Source of the DNA: CAITZA01 sp937915285 | Lineage (GTDB): Bacteria; Desulfobacterota; Desulfomonilia; Desulfomonilales; Desulfomonilaceae | Length of the DNA stretch: 64,000 bases | Assembly (NCBI GenBank): GCA_036821825.1 | Contig: DAISIV010000014.1 | Span: forward strand, 1 to 64,000 | Direction: 5' to 3' | In this document: positions 24,309 to 32,106 of the stretch, piece after piece | Layout of the letters: the number at the start of each line of letters is the position of its first letter | Numbering within the stretch: position 1 is the first letter of the stretch | Notes under the pieces: model-generated | The model's database searches: none | Seen by the model: the letters and a program-made list of their open reading frames with translations, nothing else | What the model was told of the DNA's origin: nothing | Program-made: the position numbers and the translations under genes

Positions 24309-25070
24309 ATGAATAACCGATGCCTTTTCGTATTCGCCCATCCCGATGATGACGCTTTCATGAGCGGAACCATTTTCCGAAAAATTTCTGAAGGCAGCGA
24401 GGTTCATTGTGTATGGCTGACATCCGGCGGTTACATGGGTGGGGCGTTAAAACGCGAGAAGGAACTCTTTGCTGTAGTTGAAATCCTGGGTCTGAAGAGG
24501 TCAAACATCCGGCTCTTGAGGCTGCCTGATTTGGGACTGATACAAAAACTTGAAGAAACAGTCGGTTTAATGGTCAGGATTCTTGAACATGTCGATCCCG
24601 CGGATGTTTACGTGACCGCGTTCGAGGGCGGGCATCCTGACCACGACTGCGCCAATTTTGTAGTCTTTGAGGCTCGCAAGCGCTCTCAGATTTCGTTCAG
24701 AATTATTGAATTCCCACTTTATAACGGTTCCGGAAGTTTTTTTACGTGGCGATGGCGAATAAACGCATTCCCCAATGATGACGGATTGGAAATAAAACTT
24801 CCACTGACTTCGCTGGAAGTAGGGATAAAACACCGCATCATGAGGACTTACTCCAGCCAGTGGATGTACATGGTCCCTGCAAGGCTGGCCACCCCCGAAG
24901 AAAAGATGCTCAGGTTGGGAGAACCACATCGCATTTGTGGGCAGGACAGAAACCACACGATCAAGCCACATCCCGGAAAGATGAATTACGAGAGGTGGTT
25001 CAACCTGTTCATGAGGATAAAGTTTTCTGACTTTGTCAGAGCAGTTGAGCAGATCAGTTTTCTATCATAG
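24309..25070 (+). CDS. PIG-L (LmbE-like) family deacetylase
   Basis: A 253-residue zinc-dependent N-deacetylase-fold protein. The N-terminal AHPDDDAF supplies His and Asp metal/catalytic residues and GGHPDHD the third ligand region. Family members remove N-acetyl groups from GlcNAc-containing compounds such as glycolipids or low-molecular-weight thiols; the substrate here is unknown. No signal peptide is evident. It is divergent from hemB and has no obvious partner. Confidence 0.85.
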   Translation: MNNRCLFVFAHPDDDAFMSGTIFRKISEGSEVHCVWLTSGGYMGGALKREKELFAVVEILGLKRSNIRLLRLPDLGLIQKLEETVGLMVRILEHVDPADVYVTAFEGGHPDHDCANFVVFEARKRSQISFRIIEFPLYNGSGSFFTWRWRINAFPNDDGLEIKLPLTSLEVGIKHRIMRTYSSQWMYMVPARLATPEEKMLRLGEPHRICGQDRNHTIKPHPGKMNYERWFNLFMRIKFSDFVRAVEQISFLS

Positions 25071-25174
25071 GTTTTTCTGTGACCAGTTTAAACCACTACC
25101 CGGCTGTTTGACGATTAGCATTCAACCGTGGTTTGTTCAGAAGTTGGCGCCAACCGGATAGTGGTAGTGCTGTG

Positions 25175-25450
25175 TCATTCTTCGTCATCACCACAGTCGC
25201 AGTTGGGGAGCATCCAACGGAACACGGCCCCAACAGACCCAAAATAATTCGGCTCACTGTAGCCCATGCGAGCGCATTTTCTCTGGGCTTCATCCTCATT
25301 CTGGACCGAGAAATAACTGGAACACTTGTAACAGCCCTTTTCAGGGACGAATTTTCGGCAAACAACAAAGACAATACTATGCGCCGTCGCTGGCAGGCCA
25401 AATGAGATGACAGTCACTGCAATCAGTAGAAACTTTCGCCACGTCTTCAT
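25175..25450 (-). CDS. Small secreted cysteine-rich protein
   Basis: A 91-residue protein of unknown function. It has a clear signal peptide (MKTWRKFLLIAVTVISFGLPATA) and a mature part with six cysteines (near residues 31, 40, 43, 59, 84 and 86) ending in an acidic tail CDCGDDEE. Cysteines could form disulfides or bind a metal. ATG 25450 follows GGGAG; a frame five codons longer exists without support. A near-perfect promoter and a large inverted repeat lie upstream. Downstream at 25143-25154 there is a perfect 12-bp palindrome GTTGGCGCCAAC of unknown role. Confidence 0.65.
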   Translation of the reverse strand: MKTWRKFLLIAVTVISFGLPATAHSIVFVVCRKFVPEKGCYKCSSYFSVQNEDEAQRKCARMGYSEPNYFGSVGAVFRWMLPNCDCGDDEE

Positions 25451-25501
25451 TGTCTCCCTCCTCACTCAATTGATCGGTTTCCAACGCTATCGTCTGTCCC
25501 A

Positions 25502-25530
25502 ATTATCAGTGTTGCATGTTTTTTTGTCAA
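25502..25530 (-). promoter_or_regulatory. Sigma70-type promoter for the small secreted protein
   Basis: On the minus strand TTGACA (25525-25530), a 17-base spacer and GATAAT (25502-25507) give a near-consensus promoter 52 bases before the ATG at 25450. Confidence 0.75.
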
Positions 25531-25532
25531 AT

Positions 25533-25574
25533 TAACAATGAGTTATTGCAAAATTTTATTTGCCCTCATTGTTA
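25533..25574. promoter_or_regulatory. Inverted repeat between divergent promoters
   Basis: TAACAATGAG (25533-25542) and CTCATTGTTA (25565-25574) are perfect 10-bp arms around a 22-base centre in which GCAAA and TTTGC can also pair. It lies two bases upstream of the minus-strand -35 and about 85 bases upstream of the iorA promoter. There is no adjoining T run, so an operator is more likely than a terminator. Confidence 0.5.
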
Positions 25575-25657
25575 GCCCGGTGATTCATTAGCCAGTTGTT
25601 GAGTCAGCATCATCACACTCCGGTGAAATTACACCAATACCTGCTATCAAGGCCATG

Positions 25658-25686
25658 TTGACAGATCACAACGCCTAAGATAGAAA
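25658..25686 (+). promoter_or_regulatory. Sigma70-type promoter for iorAB, possibly leaderless
   Basis: TTGACA (25658-25663), a 17-base spacer and TAGAAA (25681-25686) end only six bases before the iorA ATG at 25693. The predicted start point coincides with the start codon, and no Shine-Dalgarno sequence precedes it. Confidence 0.5.
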
Positions 25687-25692
25687 ATTATC

Positions 25693-27519
25693 ATGAAAAC
25701 GATCAATAAACCCAACACTCGATTCCTGATGGGAAATGAAGCCATTGCCCGCGGAATTATAGAGGCAGGCTGTTCAGTCGCAACCGCCTATCCAGGAACC
25801 CCATCCTCTGAGATACTGGAATCGCTCACCCGCTGGAAAAAGGAAATGGGCCACAACATATACCTGGAATGGTCCATAAACGAGAAGGTCGCCTTTGAGG
25901 TTGCCTATGGCGCGAGTCTGGCCGGCGCGCGCTCGGCTGTTACCATGAAGATGGTCGGTCTAAACGTGGCATCCGATCCTTACCTCAGCGCAACCTACCT
26001 CGGGGTTCGAGGTGGAATGGTTCTCATTGTTGCTGATGATCCAGGCCCTCACTCCAGTCAGACTGAACAGGATTCGCGCTTTTTTGCTTGGCTAGCCAAG
26101 GCTCCGGTCCTTGACCCGAGCACTCCGGCTGAAGCTCTTCAAATGATCAGGCGTGCTTACGAATTGTCCGAAAAATACGAAGTCCCGGTCATGCTCAGGC
26201 CTTGTCTGAGAGTCTGTCATTCAAGACAGAATGTCACTCTCAATGATCCGGTGGATTCAACATACGCCGGCCCATTTAAAAAGAACTGGACACGCTGGGC
26301 CGCCATACCCAAGTTCAGACTAGCGCTGCACGCGGAACTAAACAAAAAATTAGAGAAAATGACGCAGGATGAGCCTGAATGTTCACCATTTCTGGAGCAT
26401 CAGGGGTCCTCGGACAAGCTTGCAATAATTACCAGTGGATCAGTATCGTCTCATGTCTTCGATCTGATTCGAGAAGAACCTCAGTTCGCCATGTTCAACG
26501 TCTTCAGGATCAATATGCCCTTCCCGGCTAACAAGGCCGCATTGCAAAGCATTGTAGACAATCATCAGAAAACTCTGGTGATAGAAGAGACTTACCCTGT
26601 AATAGAACTCCAGATAGACGACAGACGCAAACTGGTTGGAAGGCTGTCCGGGCTTGTTCCATCTCAGGGGGAATTGACACCTGAGGTCGTAGAAGACGTA
26701 ATTCTGGAGGCCATCGGGGAGAAACCAAGGACACGTCCTGACGTTCAGATCAAGGCCAGGAGGCCATCCCTGTGCGCAGGATGCCCTCACAGGTCCTCTT
26801 TCTTTATGTTGAGAAAGGTTTTCGACAAGGGAATTTACCCCGGAGATATAGGCTGTTACACACTTGGCACAAACATGGGGGCGGTCGATACCTGCCTTTG
26901 CATGGGGGCCTCAATCGGCATGGCCTCGGGCTTCACGCATGCCCAGTTAGAGGAATCAAGGCCACCGGTTGTGGCCACTATCGGAGACTCCACATTTTTC
27001 CACGCCGGCATCCCTGCCTTAATAAATGCTGTCCACAATAAGGCATCATTCACCCTAGTCCTCATGGATAACAGTGTGACCGCCATGACCGGTGGTCAGG
27101 TGACCCCCGCATCCGAACAACTTGCCGACGGCTCGGAAGGCACGCCCGTCGATATTGAAGCCATGATAAGGGCCTGCGGCGTCAAATTTCTCGAGGTAGT
27201 CGATCCATACAACTTTGAAGAGCTGCAGGCGTCATTCGAACGTTCCTACGAATATTCGGTGAACAAGTCCATGGGTGTCTCTGTAATTATCACCAGAAGG
27301 CCTTGTATCCGTGTAAAGGGCGTTCAGTTGTCGTCAGACAGGTATACGGTGCTTGACAATTGTGAGCGCTGTATGACCTGCATCAGAGACCTGGAGTGTC
27401 CGGCCATTTCATTTGAAAAAGAATCCAAGAGCGTCGTGATAGACTCCGACACCTGCTCAGGCTGCGGATTTTGCGTTAGTGTTTGCCCCTGCGGGTCAAT
27501 TACAAGGAAGGTATCATAG
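25693..27519 (+). CDS. iorA: Indolepyruvate ferredoxin oxidoreductase alpha subunit
   Basis: A 608-residue thiamine-diphosphate enzyme that oxidatively decarboxylates aryl-pyruvates from aromatic amino acids to acyl-CoA, reducing ferredoxin. The N-terminal pyrimidine-binding domain has GNEAIARGIIEAG and AYPGTPSSEI; the TPP-binding region is around GDSTFFHAGIPALINA and MDNSVTAMTGGQ. The C-terminus holds two [4Fe-4S] motifs, CERCMTCIRDLEC and CSGCGFCVSVCPC. It is followed one base later by iorB. It appears to lack a Shine-Dalgarno sequence. Confidence 0.95.
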   Translation: MKTINKPNTRFLMGNEAIARGIIEAGCSVATAYPGTPSSEILESLTRWKKEMGHNIYLEWSINEKVAFEVAYGASLAGARSAVTMKMVGLNVASDPYLSATYLGVRGGMVLIVADDPGPHSSQTEQDSRFFAWLAKAPVLDPSTPAEALQMIRRAYELSEKYEVPVMLRPCLRVCHSRQNVTLNDPVDSTYAGPFKKNWTRWAAIPKFRLALHAELNKKLEKMTQDEPECSPFLEHQGSSDKLAIITSGSVSSHVFDLIREEPQFAMFNVFRINMPFPANKAALQSIVDNHQKTLVIEETYPVIELQIDDRRKLVGRLSGLVPSQGELTPEVVEDVILEAIGEKPRTRPDVQIKARRPSLCAGCPHRSSFFMLRKVFDKGIYPGDIGCYTLGTNMGAVDTCLCMGASIGMASGFTHAQLEESRPPVVATIGDSTFFHAGIPALINAVHNKASFTLVLMDNSVTAMTGGQVTPASEQLADGSEGTPVDIEAMIRACGVKFLEVVDPYNFEELQASFERSYEYSVNKSMGVSVIITRRPCIRVKGVQLSSDRYTVLDNCERCMTCIRDLECPAISFEKESKSVVIDSDTCSGCGFCVSVCPCGSITRKVS

Positions 27520-27520
27520 A

Positions 27521-28042
27521 ATGAGTCAAATAGTTTTATGCGGCCGCGGGGGACAGGGCATTGTTTTCCTGACCCGACTCATCGGAGATATTGCAACGGC
27601 CAAGGGGTTGAATGTAATATCGGCTGAAACGCATGGCATGGCGGTTAGGGGCGGCTCTATAAACAGTTGCGTAAAGATAGGCGAATATAAATCCTCGCTG
27701 GTGCGTTGGGGCAAGGCGGATTTCCTCATATCTCTGGATGAGAATGAGACGGAAAACAACAGACATTTCCTGAAAGAGAACGGGATGATACTGGAAAATT
27801 CGACCTCTGGGTCAACCAGTGAAACCGTGCGTATAGACGCGACGGGCTTGGCCAGGGAACTCGGTATGGCGCAACTGGAAAACGTGGTAACACTTGGCAT
27901 GGCCTCAACACTTTCAGGATTCCCGCTCACAACTGACGAGATCAGACAGGGACTGATGCTCGACCCCAGGGACAGAGTCAGACAGATGAACCTGAAAGCT
28001 CTTGAAATGGGCATAGCCGCCCATCCATCCAACTTGGTCTGA
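27521..28042 (+). CDS. iorB: Indolepyruvate ferredoxin oxidoreductase beta subunit
   Basis: A 173-residue gamma-type domain protein completing IorAB. The N-terminus VLCGRGGQGIVFLTRLIG and the later ETHGMAVRGGSINSCVKIG motif are family hallmarks. ATG 27521 is nine bases after GGAAGG; an upstream in-frame start inside iorA gives an unconserved extension. Stop of iorA and start of iorB are one base apart. Confidence 0.93.
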   Translation: MSQIVLCGRGGQGIVFLTRLIGDIATAKGLNVISAETHGMAVRGGSINSCVKIGEYKSSLVRWGKADFLISLDENETENNRHFLKENGMILENSTSGSTSETVRIDATGLARELGMAQLENVVTLGMASTLSGFPLTTDEIRQGLMLDPRDRVRQMNLKALEMGIAAHPSNLV

Positions 28043-28119
28043 CTGCGGTCCCAAGAGGCTTGGCGTGATTGCAAAACTAAATGCTAGCATAAGTATTATC
28101 TAAACATTCTGGAGGCCTT

Positions 28120-28380
28120 TTGAAAATTGAGGATGTCTTACTACAATTAGCTGACAGGATACTGGATTTTGACGAGGCTTCACTTGCCCAACTCCAGGAG
28201 AAATATTTGAACAGGGTTTCTGACTTTACACCCACCCGTGATTGGGAAAGGTCTATAATCGTTTACTTTTTGATCAATTCCGTGCGCGTGAAAAATAAAA
28301 TATTCAATGACCGGGTCAAGGGCTCTCAGGGCCCGGACCCTTTGAAATCCACGAAGAATCTGTTGAAAATAGTAAAATAG
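28120..28380 (+). CDS. Small conserved-looking protein of unknown function
   Basis: An 86-residue, helix-rich, charged protein starting with TTG after a strong GGAGG (28111-28115, four-base spacing). The sequence (for example RILDFDEASLAQLQEKYL) has no domain I can name. It sits 77 bases after iorB and may be co-transcribed. A non-ATG start with such a good ribosome binding site supports it being real. Confidence 0.55.
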   Translation: MKIEDVLLQLADRILDFDEASLAQLQEKYLNRVSDFTPTRDWERSIIVYFLINSVRVKNKIFNDRVKGSQGPDPLKSTKNLLKIVK

Positions 28381-28466
28381 ACTCACCTTTTAATTTTTCT
28401 TTTAAGTACTAATTACATATATCTGAGATCATGGACGTTTAAAAAATTGTGGAACCTTTTTTTATA

Positions 28467-28494
28467 TTGATTTTCTTATAAAAAAAAGTATAAT
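28467..28494 (+). promoter_or_regulatory. Sigma70-type promoter for the Gln/Tyr-rich protein gene
   Basis: TTGATT (28467-28472), a 16-base AT-rich spacer and a perfect TATAAT (28489-28494) lie about 115 bases before the ATG at 28611. Confidence 0.6.
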
Positions 28495-28610
28495 AAGAAT
28501 GTCCATCAAAGGCTGGTTCACATTTTGGAAATATTGGATTGTCGCCTATCCTGAGTCAATAGGAAGGGTGTGGTATTATATTGAACAGCCGGGCCGAAAG
28601 GAGAAGCGTC

Positions 28611-29921
28611 ATGCCTAAAAGACGTGGGTTAATAACAGGTTGCCTTGTGGCAGCCTTGACGATACTGCCACATTTTGGGACTTTGTCTTGGGGGCAGACC
28701 TATGACAACTCGTCACTTATGCAAAGCGGCCAGGATGGGTCAATGCCTCAAGCCTATTATCCGTACTGGCATAATTACCTAGACAATATGCAGCGCGAGG
28801 GTGGTTATTACGCGGTAACCGGCAATTACGGCGGAACCCCTATCACGAGCTATTACCCCTCATCTTCTTCCAGTTCGGCGATGAGTCCTGAGGTAACATC
28901 CCAGTCCAATATGTATTACAATCCGTCTGATTATTACGGGGCTCAGCAGCAGAGTTATCAGGCCCCTCAGCAGGCATATCAGGCTCCAGCCTACCAAACG
29001 CCACAACAGACTTACCAGGCTCCTCGGCAATCCACTGGTGACACAGGCAAGCGATCATCCAAGAAAAACAGGGCTACAGCCCAGACCACTCAGCAGACTC
29101 AGTCTTATTACCCTCAGCAACAGGCTTACGGTCAGCAACAGTATCCCCAGCAGGCTTACGGCCAACAGCAGTATCCTCAGCAGCAGTACCAACAACAGCA
29201 GGCTTATGGTCAACAGCAGTATCAGCAACAGCAGGCGACTGCAGACGGATCAACAACGTATAGCGCGGATCCATCAGTTCAGGCAGCCCAGCAGAAGGCT
29301 TATGAGAGGGCGGTAGCCAGACAGAGGGCCGCTGAACTGGCAGCCCAGCAACAGGCGGCCATGCAGGAACTCCAGCAAACCCAGGCAATGTATGCCGCAG
29401 CCCAACAGAAGCTCAAAGAGCAGGAAGTCCGTCAGAAACAGCTTCAGGATGAGTATCACAAGAAGGCGGTTGGAGAGGCCTATGAGGGATTGAGGGCAGC
29501 CCAGCAGAGATACTATGAACTGATGGGAGTAAGCGGAGAATCGGGAGCAGGCCCTGCCCGTCAGGCCCAGCAGCAGATGGCGGCCCAACCTCCTCAGTAT
29601 CCGCAGCAGCAGTATCAGCAACAACCGATGGCGTCAGCTCAGCCTCAGGGTTTTCCGACGGCGGCCTATCCTCAGCAGGGATATTCACCGCCCCCGCAGC
29701 AGGCCGGCTATCCACAGGCGGGGGGAAGTCCAGGACTAACGGTAACACCGCCGGGAAGCGCCACGCCTCTGCACATTCAGTCCCAGCAGGAACAGCAACA
29801 GCAGCAGGAGACAGGCGGATTCTGGTCAACACTGAAAGAGATTTTCTCTCCACCAACTACCGCTCCGGTTCCAAACCAGAGGAGCATGTTTGACAGCAAA
29901 AAGAACAGCATGGATGAATAG
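28611..29921 (+). CDS. Secreted Gln/Tyr/Pro-rich low-complexity protein
   Basis: A 437-residue exported protein. After a signal peptide (about residues 1-30, core LITGCLVAALTIL) it has a Tyr/Ser-rich stretch, then Gln/Tyr/Ala/Pro tandem repeats of the AYGQQQYPQQ type at about 115-215. An Ala/Gln/Lys/Glu helical region with coiled-coil character follows (about 225-310), then a second Pro/Gln-rich segment and a short tail (GGFWSTLKEIFSPP). The composition resembles prion-like low-complexity domains or adhesive matrix proteins. ATG 28611 is eight bases after AAAGGAG; an upstream TTG frame start lacks support. A strong terminator follows. Function unknown. Confidence 0.75.
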   Translation: MPKRRGLITGCLVAALTILPHFGTLSWGQTYDNSSLMQSGQDGSMPQAYYPYWHNYLDNMQREGGYYAVTGNYGGTPITSYYPSSSSSSAMSPEVTSQSNMYYNPSDYYGAQQQSYQAPQQAYQAPAYQTPQQTYQAPRQSTGDTGKRSSKKNRATAQTTQQTQSYYPQQQAYGQQQYPQQAYGQQQYPQQQYQQQQAYGQQQYQQQQATADGSTTYSADPSVQAAQQKAYERAVARQRAAELAAQQQAAMQELQQTQAMYAAAQQKLKEQEVRQKQLQDEYHKKAVGEAYEGLRAAQQRYYELMGVSGESGAGPARQAQQQMAAQPPQYPQQQYQQQPMASAQPQGFPTAAYPQQGYSPPPQQAGYPQAGGSPGLTVTPPGSATPLHIQSQQEQQQQQETGGFWSTLKEIFSPPTTAPVPNQRSMFDSKKNSMDE

Positions 29922-29939
29922 AATTCTCTTAGGAAATGC

Positions 29940-29972
29940 AAGAAGCCCGGCTTTGACCGGGCTTCTTTTTTT
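29940..29972 (+). terminator. Intrinsic terminator after the Gln/Tyr-rich protein gene
   Basis: AGAAGCCCGG (29941-29950), loop CTTTGA, CCGGGCTTCT (29957-29966) and a run of T make a classic terminator 20 bases after the stop codon. Confidence 0.92.
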
Positions 29973-30018
29973 GTTATACGAGCCAGTTTGTTTTTATCGT
30001 CAGGTTACTTGGATCGAA

Positions 30019-31791
30019 CTAATTCCTGTAGGTTTCCTGGATCATGTCATTGAGGTATTTTTCGGGATTCTCAACTGCTATTTTAGGAATTTCGAATTCC
30101 GTGGAACCTGATCTCTCCATCACCAGCTTCAGACCATGATGATAGTTCTGAAAGATTTTACGACAAACGATCAAGGGAGCTTCTGAGCCGTCAAGGGACA
30201 GCCTGATCAACTCCCGGAGAGCCTCCCCGGAGAATTTTATCCTTATCCCGTAAATCCTGTAGAATTCTGCTTCAAATGTCTTCACATCGTTTTCGAGTTT
30301 AAGATATCGGCGATAGACTGTTTCTGCCGACAATCCCCTTTTGATGGCTGATTCTATCACCAGTTCAAGAGCTTCCCTCGAGAGGGACTGTCCGTAACAT
30401 GTGACGAACTCATCTGCCCTTGATTCCAGCTCATTCAGGAGATCATCTCTCTCCAGGGAATCCACATCGTCAAAGAGTTCACAGCGCGATGGGTGATATT
30501 CATCGGCCAGTATTTCCTGGAGAAACGGCCTGGGGTTGAGCGCGAGTTCGCGGGTCACCGTAAAACGTTTCAGGTCGGACGATGGCAGGACTCGCTCAAA
30601 CCCGACCAGAATCTTTTCGACCACACTGATTAGCGCCCGGGCGCCGGTTTTTTCCTTATGGGCTTCCTGGGCGATCACCCTGAGGGAATCATCAGTGAAT
30701 CTGATGTCTATTCCGTATGACTTGAAGTCCTGTTTTTTGGAAGTCACGACACTGGAATACCTATTTTTCAGTATTTTGTAGAGGTCTTCTTCACTGAGGT
30801 CTTCGAGGACTGCGACTACAGGAATTCGTCCGACAAATTCCGATTCGAATCCATATTTTATGAGGTCCTCTGCCTTGACTTCCTTGAACAATTCCGAACG
30901 GTCCTCTTTCTTCTTCAGTTCCGCCCTGAACCCCAGACCTTTCGAGAAAAGTCTTTTTGACACGATTTCATCTAGGCCGTTAAAGGCCCCGGACACTATG
31001 AACAGAATATCCTTTGTGTTAATGGTCCTCTTGAGCCTTTTGCCGGTCTTCTGGAAATGAGCGGCGGCTTCCATCATCGATATGGGATCATGCGCAACCT
31101 TGAGATCGACCTCGGTTTCCTCCATGGGCTTCAGGAGGTTTCTCTGGACGCCTGTCCGCGACACATCCAGCCCGATGATGTTCCCTGATGAGGCAATTTT
31201 GTCGATCTCATCAACGTAGATTATTCCGTATTTGGCTTTTTCAATATCTCCATCGGCTTCCTGAACGAGATCCCTGACCAGATCTTCGACGTCACCTCCA
31301 ACATATCCGGTCTCACTAAATTTAGTGGCGTCACCCTTTACAAAGGGAACTCCCAGTTTTTTGGCTATCAGTTTTATGAGATAGGTCTTGCCCACACCGG
31401 TTGGGCCTATCAGGAGAATATTGTTTTTTATCCGACCTATTCCCTCGCGGTCTGCGCTGTCGCCATGCTCCTGAAAATAGCGAATTCTGTTAAAATGAGT
31501 ACAAATTTTGGTTGCAAGAATCTCCTTTGCCGAATCCTGTCTTATGACATACCGGTCCAGGTACTCATGCAACTCCGCAGGTTTCATGTCAAAGCGTATC
31601 TGTTCAGGGGATGGTTCAACACTGGCCGTTTTTCCCTCTGAGGTTTCATCCACACCGGGCCACGGTCCAATTTGAGTCCCCATGATTCTGATCCGATTGC
31701 CATACTTTTCCGCAAGAAACTCGTTAATTTCCCTTTCGATCTCCTTGGGATCAGGTAAGTTTGTATCTTTCATGGAGTCTTCTGTGTTCAT
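30019..31791 (-). CDS. ClpX-like AAA+ unfoldase with extra C-terminal region
   Basis: About 590 residues. The AAA+ core resembles ClpX/HslU: Walker A GPTGVGKT (129-136), pore-1 loop GYVG (162-165), Walker B IIYVDEID (190-197), sensor 2 GAR (383-385). The ClpX N-terminal zinc domain is absent; instead there is an acidic 70-residue N-terminus. LGF at 286-288 occupies the place of the IGF/LGF loop by which ClpX binds ClpP. Residues about 420-590 are an additional helical domain not in ClpX. No clpP is adjacent. The start ATG 31791 has AAAGG nine bases upstream; a longer frame to 31887 looks unsupported. It could be a stand-alone unfoldase or use ClpP encoded elsewhere. Confidence 0.8.
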   Translation of the reverse strand: MNTEDSMKDTNLPDPKEIEREINEFLAEKYGNRIRIMGTQIGPWPGVDETSEGKTASVEPSPEQIRFDMKPAELHEYLDRYVIRQDSAKEILATKICTHFNRIRYFQEHGDSADREGIGRIKNNILLIGPTGVGKTYLIKLIAKKLGVPFVKGDATKFSETGYVGGDVEDLVRDLVQEADGDIEKAKYGIIYVDEIDKIASSGNIIGLDVSRTGVQRNLLKPMEETEVDLKVAHDPISMMEAAAHFQKTGKRLKRTINTKDILFIVSGAFNGLDEIVSKRLFSKGLGFRAELKKKEDRSELFKEVKAEDLIKYGFESEFVGRIPVVAVLEDLSEEDLYKILKNRYSSVVTSKKQDFKSYGIDIRFTDDSLRVIAQEAHKEKTGARALISVVEKILVGFERVLPSSDLKRFTVTRELALNPRPFLQEILADEYHPSRCELFDDVDSLERDDLLNELESRADEFVTCYGQSLSREALELVIESAIKRGLSAETVYRRYLKLENDVKTFEAEFYRIYGIRIKFSGEALRELIRLSLDGSEAPLIVCRKIFQNYHHGLKLVMERSGSTEFEIPKIAVENPEKYLNDMIQETYRN

Positions 31792-32010
31792 TTCTTTTGG
31801 CCTTTCAGTTATCAACTCGTGTTCACAACGCCCGTATCTAACCATGATTCTACTTAAGAATATGTGTAGTGTTCTCTTTCTCGTCAATCAGACCACCCGT
31901 ATTTCAATATTGTTCCAGTTACCAAAAGACGATTTTACATTGCGCGACTTACAAGTTCAATTGCACGAGTAAGACTATAGGGTTTATTTCAATTAGTATA
32001 TGGTGTTAGA

Positions 32011-32031
32011 TTTGACAATCACATTGTCAAA
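32011..32031. promoter_or_regulatory. Operator-like perfect inverted repeat
   Basis: TTTGACAAT-CAC-ATTGTCAAA is a perfect 9-bp inverted repeat with a 3-base centre. It covers the -35 of the plus-strand promoter of the PAS-sigma54 activator gene, a typical repressor or autoregulator site. The divergent space 31792-32106 contains no gene; the rest is AT-rich without recognisable structure. Confidence 0.6.
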
Positions 32032-32041
32032 GTAATACAAT
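32012..32041 (+). promoter_or_regulatory. Sigma70-type promoter for the PAS-sigma54 activator gene
   Basis: TTGACA (32012-32017), 18 bases, TACAAT (32036-32041, five of six). Transcription would begin near 32048, about 60 bases before the GTG start. The overlapping palindrome suggests control at this site. Confidence 0.6.
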
Positions 32042-32106
32042 AACTTTATCAGGGATAATTTCTTTTAACTTCACTTCCATCAACAGGCGCTCAAAGGAGG
32101 GGTACA

